DNA from: Tychonema litorale BBK16
GTDB lineage: Bacteria; Cyanobacteriota; Cyanobacteriia; Cyanobacteriales; Microcoleaceae
Direction of reading: 5' to 3'
Length of the DNA: 24,571 bases
NCBI RefSeq assembly: GCF_021648855.1
Contig: NZ_JAKJHX010000083.1
Location: forward strand, 1-24,571
Shown here: positions 1 to 8,675 of the stretch, piece by piece
Numbering within the stretch: the first letter of the stretch is position 1
How the letters are laid out: each line of letters starts with the position of its first letter
Notes under the pieces: generated by a model
What the model was told of the DNA's origin: nothing
The model's input: only the letters and a program-made list of their open reading frames with translations
The model's database searches: none
Program-made: the position numbers and the translations under genes

Positions 1-100
1 AGTGCCGTGTCCCTACCGCGATCAATTGTAGGGACACGGCACTGCCGTCTCCTCCGTCTTCTCCATTTATATCATTCCGATGCAAACGGATTTGATATCA
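1..100. repeat. Composite palindromic repeat, left terminal copy
   Basis: The window opens with AGTGCCGTGTCCCTAC (1-16), then an 11-base spacer, then GTAGGGACACGGCACT (28-43), which runs on into an imperfect palindrome 28-52. A second palindrome of another type, ATATCATTCCG...CGGATTTGATAT, lies at 69-98. The same order of parts is found as the reverse complement at 24472-24571; positions 28-52 match 24518-24542 base for base on the opposite strand. Position 1 cuts a GTAGGG...CCCTAC palindrome in half. The repeat lies just past the stop of the large WD40 gene and could also act as its transcription end, although no T-tract is obvious. Confidence 0.8.
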
Positions 101-136
101 CTATAAACTATTAATTATTGACGATTCATTTCAGAA

Positions 137-3100
137 TTAGTCGCAAAGAGAGCGATCGTTCTGTAAATTCGGGTTATTTTTCAAATAATCCCGTGCCTTC
201 CCGCAACCGATATCTAAAAGCTCATCCAGGTTCATACTCCAAAGCAAGGGTTTACCATAATAGTAATTATCCTTGTTACGAATCCAGGTAAAAATCTGCT
301 CCCCATCAGAATTGAAGCTGATGTTATCACCATCAAAGCTCCCCTTTTTAAAGCTTTTTAGCATTGTCCCCTCGCGGCTCCAAATTTTCACCGTACTGTT
401 AGTATCAGCCGAGGCAAGCATCTGACCATTTGGGCTGAAACTGAGACTTTTAACAGGCGCACTATGTCCTGATAGGCGATGTTTGAGCTTGCCATTTTGG
501 TAATCCCAGAGGATGACAGTGCTATCATCGCTAGCTGAGGCAATAATTGAACTATTATGATTAAAAATTACATCCCGAACAGGACTTTTATGTTCTTTAA
601 TAGTTTTAATAAATCCACCTTTCGAGTTCCAAATATTCACGCTTTTGTCATCGCTGGCAGAGGCAAGTATCTTACCATCTGGACTAAAACGGACGCGATT
701 TACTTTATCTGTATGCTTGTCTAAAACATGGAGTGCATTACCATCAAAATCCCATAATCTCACTGTTTTATCGTCGCTAGCAGAGGCAACAAGCTGACTG
801 GTAGGACTAAAACTGACACTATTGATGCGATCGCGGTGTCCTTTTAAGGTGGCAACTATCTTTTTGTAATCGCTATTCCAGAGTTTCACCACATCTTCAA
901 CACCGGAAACAGCAAATGTCTTGCCATCAGCTCCAAAGTCCACACGTTCAACCCGGTTCCCGTGTCCCTTAAGAGTTAGAACCAGTGTACCATCGCTCTG
1001 CCAGAGGTTGACAGTATTATCTTTGTCCGCAGTGGCAAGCCTCTTACCATCAGGGCTAAAATTGACTAAAGTAATTTTACTGCGATGTCCCTTGAGAGAT
1101 TGAATAAGCCGGCCATTACTACTCCAAAGCTTTACTACATTATTGCGATCGACAGAAGCAATTAGTCTTCCATCTTGACTAACACTAATTTTAGGAACGT
1201 CATCGCCGTCATTCTTAATAGTTCTAATTAGCTGACCTTCTCTGTTGTAAAGTTTGAGGTTATCCTTAGCTGTCAATATAATAGTTGTGCGGTCAGGACT
1301 GAAATTAATTTCAGGGGAATCATCGCTATTGTCTGCGAGAGTCGCGATGTCTTTCCCGTCACTACCCCAAAGTTTTACACCCCTATAATCCACTGATACA
1401 ATCAGTTTGCTGTCTCTGCTAAAACTGATATCTGGTTGATAAAAAATTCCAGGTAAAGTAGTAATTAAAGTCCCATTGCGCCTCCAAAGTTTCACCTTGT
1501 GATCGGAACTCATGGTAGCAATGATCTGACTGTTGTGACTGAAAATCGCGTTATAAACTGGCCCATCAAGCTTCTTGAGGGTTTGAATAACTTTTCCATT
1601 TCGCCCCCAGAGTTGCAAGTCATTGTAATTGCTAGGGACAAATAACATCTGACTGTCGGGGCTGAATCTTACTTGAATTTTATCGGAAGAAATCCATCGA
1701 TTTAATCTGCCACTAGACTTCTCAATTGTTTGAATCAGTAAACCGTCGCGATTCCATAACTTCACTGTGTTATCCAAACTGACAGTAGCAATAAGCTGAC
1801 TGTCAGGACTAAAAATAACTTCTGAAATCTTCTTTGTGTGTCCTTGCAAAATGGCTACAAACTTGCCGTCTTGGTTCCACAGCTTTGCTATATTGTCTTG
1901 GCTGATAGTAGCAATCAGCCGACTGTCAGGACTAAAAAATACCTTCGTAATGCGTGCTTTCTGACCTGTCAGATTTCCAATTAGCGTGCCATCCGTTCTC
2001 CACAGCTTGGCTGTATTATTTCGTTCTACATTAACTATGAGCTTACCGTCAGGACTGACATACGGAAATGACGCATTTAGCTCGAAGGTATTCAGTAATT
2101 TTTCTGTATGATTCCAGAGTTTTGTCGTCACCTGAGTACCCATTAAAGCAATTACCTTACCGTCGGGACTGAAACTTACGTTGTCCATGCGATCGGAAAG
2201 TTCTAGGGATTTTTTCACTGTCCCGTCGCTGTTCCAAAATTTCAACTCGTTATCATCAAGAGATACGGGCAAATTGTCAGGGCTTAGCGCTACAATATTG
2301 CTTTTATTCATTCGCTCTTCTTCATGAATATCCAAAGTCTCTGAATCAAGATTCACAAGTTTCACTACATTGTCATCACTAGCTAAGGCAATAGTTTTAG
2401 CGTCAGGGCTGAAGCTGCCAATTTTTGGAGTGGGAAGCCTTAAATATTTCACCTGTTCAATTTTTCTACCTTCTATCTTCCAAAGATTCCATTGATTCCA
2501 TTCCTCAAAAGCGATTAGCGACTTACCATCAGGACTGAAACAAGCGAAACCAGGACTATCTGATATATTAAATGTTGTGAGTAAAATACCATCAATTTTC
2601 CAGATTTTCAGGGTATTGTCCCTACTAGCTACACTCAGAGTTTTGCTATCTCGATCGAATGCTATGTCAAGAACGCCTGGACTATTGATAGTTTGAAGTT
2701 TCTTGCCATCTGAACTCCAGAGTTTGATAGTACCATCCTCACTAGCTGAAACAATCCTTTGACCGTCTGGGCTAAAACGCACGATGTTAACAGTAGAATT
2801 ATGCCCTTCCAGTTGTTTAATTGGAGTGCCATCGATTTTCCAAAGTCTTAAAGTATTGTCCCTGCTAGCAGAAACAATCGTCTTACCGTCAGGACTAAAT
2901 CGAATATTTGTTACCCAATCGCTGTGTCCTGTTAAAGTTGTAATTAATGTGCCATTCAGACGCCACAGGTAAATTTTATTATCCTTGTTTCCCGCAGCAA
3001 TAATTTGACTATCTGGGCTAAACGCAATGCTAGTAAATTCATTCCTATATTTTCCTTGTAAAGCAGGTTTTTTCTCACTCCCGTTACGGTTCCAAAGTTT

Positions 3101-6100
3101 CACAGTTTTATCTTTACTGCTAGAAGCAATCAATTTGCCATCAGGGCTAAAACTAATATCTGTAATCGTATCGGTATGACCCTCCAATCGGTTGCGTTCT
3201 CTTACGCTATAAACAACCTCTTGCAATCTCGACACCACTTGATTCTTAGTATTCGATTCTACTCTCCATCCGCGTTGAAGCTTTTTTCCAGCTTTTAAAC
3301 CTTCTACCAGCGCCTCTAACTCTTTATTTGAAGCCAACAGAGATTCGGAATTAGCGCTAATTTGCTTGAGTTCAGCATTGGTTTCACCGATTTTCGCTGC
3401 CACTCCAAATACACCTGCGAGAACTGCGAGAACTGCCATCATAGCCCCGCCTGCCATCGCCACTTTTAATTGTCGTTTTAGCACCCGATTTAACTCAGCT
3501 TCACTTTGCTTTCTTTGCGCTCTTTCTTTTTCCAATTCTTCAATCAGTTCGTTATTCTTTTGACGGCGCACGAAATCAGCTAGATAATCGTGAACCAGTT
3601 GATAGCGATTGTCGGGAAAACTAGGTAACAGCAATACGAACCCAGATTTCACAAAAATTTCCAAAACTAATTCTAGGTGACTGATATCTGTTAGTAAGTC
3701 TTCTAAACCTTTTTTTAAATCGTCGCGAGTTCTGAGGGGACGAGTGCTATTTTCATCTGTTAGCAGCCACAAAACAAGTTCAGCAAGCTGCTGATTTCCC
3801 GAACCGCAATCTTTAATAACTTCTTCTAAAAATCTCCCTACCAGTGCTGCTTTCGGCCCTTTTTTTTGATATTCGGCTAGGGTCGTAATATTCTCCGATT
3901 GTAATTGTGCGCCCACAATTTGCAGTTCGACTGGACGCACTTCGTTAACTTCACCTGCTAAATCTTTGACAAGTTCGTCAATCAAACCAGGTTCTAGCTC
4001 AAATTGAGTTTTTTCAGTTAAACTTTGAATAACTAACTTCGCCTCATCTGGCTTGAAGTTGCCTAAGTAAAAAAGAATATTTTTATCTAAAATATTATCA
4101 TGAATCACGTCAAAATTAGTGAATCGCGTACACTCTAGTAAATAATGCAGGTAATCTTCTCGAAGGGAAAGGATTACTTTTACATAAGGGATATCTAAAC
4201 AAGCACTCAAAAAATCATAAAATCTTTTTCTTTGTCCGCTGTCTTTACAAATAAAGAAAAATTCTTCAAATTGGTCGAAAATTAGAATGGTTAACAGATT
4301 GTAATCAGCATTTTTGCGTAACTGAGCGAGCAGAGAATTTGTTAAATTCGAGGTAGGAGAGTCAAGCTTAAAATCAGAGCCGTCATCTGCTCTTGCTTCG
4401 ACACTAAATATGCTTAGAGAAAATCTTTTTTGAATATCGCTCAGTTCCTTTGTCAAACACTTAGCCAATTCATCAGCCCAATCTGCATAAACCTGCTGTA
4501 AAACCGTCATCACACTGCGCGCATTTATCGGGTTTTGCTTCAAAGCAGGGATTAGTCCAGCCTGCTCGATCGAGCTTTTGCCAACTCCTGATTCTCCGTG
4601 GATAATCGTCAGTTTGCAGTCATCTCGATCGATCCTTTCCAGCAAGCATTCGACACTATGTAACCGTCCCGAAGATGCGATTTCCTGGGCAACTTCGTCT
4701 TGCGATTTAGCAGAAGGTAACGCTGGGTTGGCAATCTGTTGTTTTGGCTGCAACCTCCCTGCACCGATGAAAGCTCGAAAACCAAACTGACTTTCGATCG
4801 CCTGTCGCTCTTGTTTAATCCGAAAGGCATTGAGGTATTGTCCTTGTTGGAAATAGTTTTCTCGCAAACTTGTCAAAATCTGGATGTAAAGCTCTGGGTC
4901 ATATTGAGGTTTGGTTTGATTTCTGGCAGTTTCTAAAGTGGCGATCGCCTCTGATATCTGACCGAGTTGCTGTTGTGCTTTCGCTAGCGAAAACAAATAC
5001 CAACCCTGATGAAAAGAAAGTTCTAAATCCAATAAAAGACTTTGTTCTGGCGATGGATTTGATATAGTCTTTGTAGCATCACTTAGCACACTCAGAGCCT
5101 GCTGAGCCGCTTGTTTTGCCTCAATCCACAAGGATTTAGACAATGCCACTTCAGCGAGAAAGCCAATCACTCGCGCTTGTCTGAATCGATCGTAATGGGT
5201 TTGATGGAGAACTAAGGCTTTTTGCGCCACCAGTTCTAGTTCCGGCCAATGTTTCAGCCGATGCAGCACCTCTGCCAAAAAATTGATAAATTTAGCTGCT
5301 AAGTCGGGGCGATCGGCTTGTTCAAAAGCCTCTATTGACTGCTGAAAATAGTCTCTGGCGCGATCGCAAGCTTGCTGATGTTCCACCCGGTGTCGTGCTG
5401 CATAATTTCGCCACCACAGTCCAATATAAAATAGTAAAAGTCCACAACGAGTGCGATCGCCGATTTGCAGCCACAAAGCCAAACTCTGCTCGTAATGTTG
5501 GCGAGATGTAACATCGGAATTATCCGCGATTCTACCCAAGATAAATTCCAAACCAGCCTCCAACTCTGGATCTAACGTCACCCCTCGATTTTGTAATTCT
5601 TCACGAGCTGACTTGAGTTCAGCACAGCGCGCAGAACCCTTCTCAAGATCGAGTGCAGCATTATCTAAAAATACGTTTTCGCGACAATTTAAAACCTTAG
5701 CAAAAACCTCATCAATAGTTTGCCGAATCAATTGAATCAACTCATCCACAATCATTTGAAACTCCACCGTTGTCGCCCAACTGTGGAAATCTGGAATCAA
5801 CCGAATTAGCTTGTGCAAGATGGCATCTGTCACCCACAACACTACAGGAAAAGTAAAGTTGCGAAACTCCTCTCTGATCTGATTTGTCGCCGTCAAAACT
5901 AGGTCGAGTTCGCGTACAGATTCCAGACCAACTATCATTAGTGCGTGAGGCTGTTCTGCACCCAATTCTTCCACAATCCTGGTGTAGAGAGTTTGGACGG
6001 ACTTTTCTAGCACCAATTCCCGTATCTGAATCGGACATTGCTCCCGCAACTGCTGCACAATTTGTGTTCGCAGCGTTCTGTAGTTGCAAACGACCAAAAT

Positions 6101-6196
6101 TAAGGAAAACTCTTCCTGAAAGCAAGTAATCCCCCGGATCAATGTTTGCAGAGATTCTTGATTAATTTGGATTAATTCGGCTGACGAATCATTCAT
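137..6196 (-). CDS. STAND-type NTPase with TPR-like region and about 24 WD40 repeats
   Basis: This 2019-aa protein reads in order as follows. Residues 1-170 are a Rossmann-like alpha/beta domain with hydrophobic strands but no Walker A. Residues about 175-490 are helical, TPR-like repeats. Residues about 510-870 are an nSTAND/NACHT-like NTPase with Walker A GESGVGKSS (534-542) and Walker B IFDQFEEFF (639-647). A coiled coil at about 880-912 leads into one hydrophobic membrane segment (about 914-936). About 24 WD40 units (FSPDGK...A..D.TVKLW) fill 1004 to about 1985. The final 30 residues, with DELLDIGC and ARDYL, resemble a tail I know from cyanobacterial WD40-STAND proteins. The start ATG overlaps the stop of the upstream ATPase (ATGA), so translational coupling is likely. 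Such STAND proteins act as ligand-sensing NTPase switches in signalling or defence. No recognisable toxic effector domain is seen, so the output is unknown. Confidence 0.93.
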   Translation of the reverse strand: MNDSSAELIQINQESLQTLIRGITCFQEEFSLILVVCNYRTLRTQIVQQLREQCPIQIRELVLEKSVQTLYTRIVEELGAEQPHALMIVGLESVRELDLVLTATNQIREEFRNFTFPVVLWVTDAILHKLIRLIPDFHSWATTVEFQMIVDELIQLIRQTIDEVFAKVLNCRENVFLDNAALDLEKGSARCAELKSAREELQNRGVTLDPELEAGLEFILGRIADNSDVTSRQHYEQSLALWLQIGDRTRCGLLLFYIGLWWRNYAARHRVEHQQACDRARDYFQQSIEAFEQADRPDLAAKFINFLAEVLHRLKHWPELELVAQKALVLHQTHYDRFRQARVIGFLAEVALSKSLWIEAKQAAQQALSVLSDATKTISNPSPEQSLLLDLELSFHQGWYLFSLAKAQQQLGQISEAIATLETARNQTKPQYDPELYIQILTSLRENYFQQGQYLNAFRIKQERQAIESQFGFRAFIGAGRLQPKQQIANPALPSAKSQDEVAQEIASSGRLHSVECLLERIDRDDCKLTIIHGESGVGKSSIEQAGLIPALKQNPINARSVMTVLQQVYADWADELAKCLTKELSDIQKRFSLSIFSVEARADDGSDFKLDSPTSNLTNSLLAQLRKNADYNLLTILIFDQFEEFFFICKDSGQRKRFYDFLSACLDIPYVKVILSLREDYLHYLLECTRFTNFDVIHDNILDKNILFYLGNFKPDEAKLVIQSLTEKTQFELEPGLIDELVKDLAGEVNEVRPVELQIVGAQLQSENITTLAEYQKKGPKAALVGRFLEEVIKDCGSGNQQLAELVLWLLTDENSTRPLRTRDDLKKGLEDLLTDISHLELVLEIFVKSGFVLLLPSFPDNRYQLVHDYLADFVRRQKNNELIEELEKERAQRKQSEAELNRVLKRQLKVAMAGGAMMAVLAVLAGVFGVAAKIGETNAELKQISANSESLLASNKELEALVEGLKAGKKLQRGWRVESNTKNQVVSRLQEVVYSVRERNRLEGHTDTITDISFSPDGKLIASSSKDKTVKLWNRNGSEKKPALQGKYRNEFTSIAFSPDSQIIAAGNKDNKIYLWRLNGTLITTLTGHSDWVTNIRFSPDGKTIVSASRDNTLRLWKIDGTPIKQLEGHNSTVNIVRFSPDGQRIVSASEDGTIKLWSSDGKKLQTINSPGVLDIAFDRDSKTLSVASRDNTLKIWKIDGILLTTFNISDSPGFACFSPDGKSLIAFEEWNQWNLWKIEGRKIEQVKYLRLPTPKIGSFSPDAKTIALASDDNVVKLVNLDSETLDIHEEERMNKSNIVALSPDNLPVSLDDNELKFWNSDGTVKKSLELSDRMDNVSFSPDGKVIALMGTQVTTKLWNHTEKLLNTFELNASFPYVSPDGKLIVNVERNNTAKLWRTDGTLIGNLTGQKARITKVFFSPDSRLIATISQDNIAKLWNQDGKFVAILQGHTKKISEVIFSPDSQLIATVSLDNTVKLWNRDGLLIQTIEKSSGRLNRWISSDKIQVRFSPDSQMLFVPSNYNDLQLWGRNGKVIQTLKKLDGPVYNAIFSHNSQIIATMSSDHKVKLWRRNGTLITTLPGIFYQPDISFSRDSKLIVSVDYRGVKLWGSDGKDIATLADNSDDSPEINFSPDRTTIILTAKDNLKLYNREGQLIRTIKNDGDDVPKISVSQDGRLIASVDRNNVVKLWSSNGRLIQSLKGHRSKITLVNFSPDGKRLATADKDNTVNLWQSDGTLVLTLKGHGNRVERVDFGADGKTFAVSGVEDVVKLWNSDYKKIVATLKGHRDRINSVSFSPTSQLVASASDDKTVRLWDFDGNALHVLDKHTDKVNRVRFSPDGKILASASDDKSVNIWNSKGGFIKTIKEHKSPVRDVIFNHNSSIIASASDDSTVILWDYQNGKLKHRLSGHSAPVKSLSFSPNGQMLASADTNSTVKIWSREGTMLKSFKKGSFDGDNISFNSDGEQIFTWIRNKDNYYYGKPLLWSMNLDELLDIGCGKARDYLKNNPNLQNDRSLCD

Positions 6197-7542
6197 AATT
6201 GCAACTCCTTTGCTCCTGCTAAAATTGGGTTGATATCAAACCAACTTTCATTTGCATCCCGATACTCAAAGACAAACAAACTCCGCAGCAGTGTTTGATA
6301 TTCTTCCTCACCTCGGACTGTTTTTTGTTGCACTACCAGGCGCAGCAATTCCCATTCGTGGGGCGTAATTGCTTTACTCAGTTCGCTGCGCCGCTGATTA
6401 ATCACTCGCTCTACCAAATCGCGGGAAAAAGGCGGATCATCTTTTTTCATACAACTATTAAGGAGAACTAACAAGTTCCGCGCATGACCGCCACTGACTT
6501 GACAGAGATAATCTAAAGTTTCTGGTGCGTCAAACACTTCTGGAATTAAGCTGATACGTTGCTCTGAATCCACATTAGGAAAAGCTCTTGCCAGAATCAT
6601 TTGTCGCAGCAAAGCAATGCCTTCAGAACAGAGACTGCCATCTCGTTCGCGGACTCGCACCATCGGCAACAGTTGAGGATCTGAGCCAAAGCGATTCGTC
6701 AAATTTTCTTTATCATTAGAGAAAGCTAGAACTAAGGGGACGGTGTAGACAACGTGGCATTTGAGTTTATTCAGTTGTTCTCCTCGGTCTACAAACAGGT
6801 ACTCAGGTTGAGTTCTTCCTGAAGACCTTTGCCTGTTATCAATCCGGTCTAGATTGTCAACAATTACGACCAATCCGGCTTTTCCTTGCTGCTTTAGCTG
6901 CTTTTGGGCGGGTTCAATTAGCTCCTGATTAATGGCTTCTAAGATGTTATTGACTCGTGGCTCCAAGTGTTGTCTTAACAGAGAGCGAATATCTTTACTA
7001 TCCTTGGCTTTAGTGGTGATTTCTCCGATTCCTACTGCTAGGGAAAATTTTCCTGGTTCTGCATTTATCCCAATATCGCCAACGACAGGAACTTTAGCTT
7101 TAATTCCGGTGACTTCTGAGTTTAAAAGGTTAGCAGCTCCTTGGAGTAAATTCTGAAAACGGGTTGGTTGAAGTTGGATTTTAGCTGCCTCCAAACTGTG
7201 GCTCACTTGACGGGCGATCGCTAGTAAGATATCGCTGATATCAACATCTGCCATATCTAAGTCTTGAGAAGACTCGAAATAGACTACGTGGAAACTTTTT
7301 TGTTCTAACTCCGATTTTAATCGCGATAATTCAGTGGATTTACCACAACCGATATGTCCGGTGAATAACTGACAATTTGGCTCATCTTCTGAGAAGATGA
7401 TAGCGCGGCCGAGTTCTTTAATCAGATTGCTCCCTCGGACTTCTGAAAAATCGATATAATACTGTCGATCTTCAGGTTTGCTGACATCGAGAGTGCGACT
7501 GGGATTGGATGCTTTAAAGAATCTGTGTAAATCTAGTGTCAT
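6193..7542 (-). CDS. P-loop ATPase with C-terminal winged-helix-like region, partner of the STAND protein
   Basis: A 449-aa soluble AAA/KAP-like or ORC-like ATPase. Walker A is GHIGCGKST (62-70) and Walker B is LVVIVDNLDR (224-233). The segment SGGHARNLLVLLNSC (350-364) and the region 395-445 (HEWELLRLVV...WFDINPIL) look like the lid and winged helix of STAND/Cdc6-type ATPases. A glycine-rich stretch at 145-175 separates the helical middle from the core. I chose ATG 7542 over the in-frame TTG at 7545: GAGG sits 4 bases from the ATG but only 1 base from the TTG. The stop overlaps the start of the 2019-aa STAND gene by 4 bp, so the two are almost certainly one transcription unit. The function is not known to me; a regulator or clamp-loader-like partner of the STAND protein is inference. 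It carries no effector or membrane domain. Confidence 0.9.
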   Translation of the reverse strand: MTLDLHRFFKASNPSRTLDVSKPEDRQYYIDFSEVRGSNLIKELGRAIIFSEDEPNCQLFTGHIGCGKSTELSRLKSELEQKSFHVVYFESSQDLDMADVDISDILLAIARQVSHSLEAAKIQLQPTRFQNLLQGAANLLNSEVTGIKAKVPVVGDIGINAEPGKFSLAVGIGEITTKAKDSKDIRSLLRQHLEPRVNNILEAINQELIEPAQKQLKQQGKAGLVVIVDNLDRIDNRQRSSGRTQPEYLFVDRGEQLNKLKCHVVYTVPLVLAFSNDKENLTNRFGSDPQLLPMVRVRERDGSLCSEGIALLRQMILARAFPNVDSEQRISLIPEVFDAPETLDYLCQVSGGHARNLLVLLNSCMKKDDPPFSRDLVERVINQRRSELSKAITPHEWELLRLVVQQKTVRGEEEYQTLLRSLFVFEYRDANESWFDINPILAGAKELQL

Positions 7543-7568
7543 CAAACCTCACTTATATATAATGTTCG

Positions 7569-7590
7569 ATTATATTCTGCATTCATTATA
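7569..7590 (-). promoter_or_regulatory. Candidate -10 elements upstream of the ATPase-STAND unit
   Basis: Two TATAAT hexamers read on the minus strand at 7590-7585 and 7574-7569, about 27-48 bases upstream of the chosen ATG. Neither has a good -35 box at 16-18 bases, so promoter activity is only a suggestion. Confidence 0.3.
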
Positions 7591-7694
7591 GGTTGACACA
7601 AACACTCTTAGAGGCTGCTTATGGTTTAATCGGTTTCTAATTTTAGACGTTTAGGCATGACTTTTCCTTGTTGCACTCTTGACATTCTTTCAGT

Positions 7695-7723
7695 ATATCA
7701 TTCCGGTGTAACCGGAATTTATC
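7695..7723. repeat. ATTCCGG-type palindrome (solitary copy)
   Basis: ATTCCGGT-GTA-ACCGGAAT is a perfect 8-bp stem with a 3-base loop, preceded by ATATC and followed by TTATC. Related palindromes occur at 69-98, 24079-24108 and 24472-24500. This copy lies just beyond the stop of the oxygenase gene and upstream of the ATPase gene. It is the only one of the four without a GTAGGG palindrome beside it. Confidence 0.75.
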
Positions 7724-7741
7724 TAACGTATTGGTGTTACC

Positions 7742-8656
7742 TCAATCGGTGCGACGCACCCAACCATTTATAGTAAAGCGACTGTCAGCAAAAGCTTTCG
7801 AGGGACAACTAACTGGCAAAACTTCGTGCATATAGCGACTCAGAAAAAATACAATACTGTTGTTGCGCGGTTCAACTGTTTTAAAAGAGTCAGCCGCAAC
7901 ATAGAAATTGTTCTCGATTTTACTATCATAAATCTGCAACTCGCCACCCCAAAAAGCCTTTGGTTCTCGATTGAAATAGTAAACATAGGTAAAAAATCTG
8001 GTTGCTGTTTCTGGAGAGCCACTATCGTTATGAAGTTTATAATAATTATTGTCGTTGTGCATAGTTAACTGAGTTTCTATATTACCCATAGAAAATGAGG
8101 GTAAATTCAGTTTACGCAACACATCGGGGAGAATTGCCTTAATGCGATTAATCATCAGTTCTGAGAATTCCGGGAATGAATGGAGTACCATAGAACGTCG
8201 ATAGTCGTCGGCATTCGTGGAAGTGCTAGTAGTCACAAAAGCTGATTCTTTTGCTAAAACATATTTCATCAATTTATTCTTTTCAGCGACTGTCAGGAAG
8301 TTATCAATCTGAGCGTAGCGAGATATTAATTCCTCATTTACTGGCTCAGAGACCGGAATTTCTAGAGGGATTTCGAGTTGCTGCGATTGCAATTGTGGTA
8401 AATAAATTGGGGGTTCGGTGACTAATCCGACTAGGTGTTCGCCGGGAAAACAAAATGCCGATCGCCCTTCGTCTATGGGAATCTGAAATAAAGTCGAAAA
8501 GCCGGGGTTTTGTTGGGTCCGATCGACCAATGTTTTAACAAGGCTGTGTAATAATGGTGTATCCGATTTGAGCGTGACGGTGCATTGATGTCCCCCAGTC
8601 AGCAGAATTTTAACTTTTACGTCTTGGGGTTTAATTTGCGGTTGAGTATAGGTCAT
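7742..8656 (-). CDS. 2-oxoglutarate/Fe(II)-dependent oxygenase, prolyl 4-hydroxylase-like
   Basis: A 304-aa protein. Its C-terminal half (about 110-304) is a double-stranded beta-helix oxygenase: iron ligands H209 and D211 (YYKLHND), distal H277 (YMHEVLPV), and R293 (RFTINGW), which in this family binds the 2-oxoglutarate carboxylate. The fold and motif spacing fit the P4Hc group, which hydroxylates proline or other side chains of peptides and proteins using O2 and 2-oxoglutarate. The first 95 residues form a separate beta-rich domain (VKVKILLTGGHQCTVTL) whose role I do not know. The substrate cannot be read from the sequence. It lies 97 bp past the purH start-to-stop unit on the same strand, separated by duplicated palindromes, and about 200 bp upstream of the ATPase-STAND pair. 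No strong Shine-Dalgarno is seen before the ATG. Confidence 0.88.
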   Translation of the reverse strand: MTYTQPQIKPQDVKVKILLTGGHQCTVTLKSDTPLLHSLVKTLVDRTQQNPGFSTLFQIPIDEGRSAFCFPGEHLVGLVTEPPIYLPQLQSQQLEIPLEIPVSEPVNEELISRYAQIDNFLTVAEKNKLMKYVLAKESAFVTTSTSTNADDYRRSMVLHSFPEFSELMINRIKAILPDVLRKLNLPSFSMGNIETQLTMHNDNNYYKLHNDSGSPETATRFFTYVYYFNREPKAFWGGELQIYDSKIENNFYVAADSFKTVEPRNNSIVFFLSRYMHEVLPVSCPSKAFADSRFTINGWVRRTD

Positions 8657-8675
8657 AATTTTTTCAAAACATGAT

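Noticed and set aside
5742..6125. 127-aa minus-strand frame inside the STAND gene
   Set aside because: Overlaps the conserved head domain in another frame; composition is unlike a real protein.
7543..7545. TTG as the start of the 449-aa ATPase
   Set aside because: GAGG would be only 1 base from it; the next codon, ATG at 7542, has the same signal at 4 bases and gives a normal start.
7593..7598. Plus-strand TTGACA as a divergent promoter
   Set aside because: No -10 at proper spacing and no plus-strand gene downstream.
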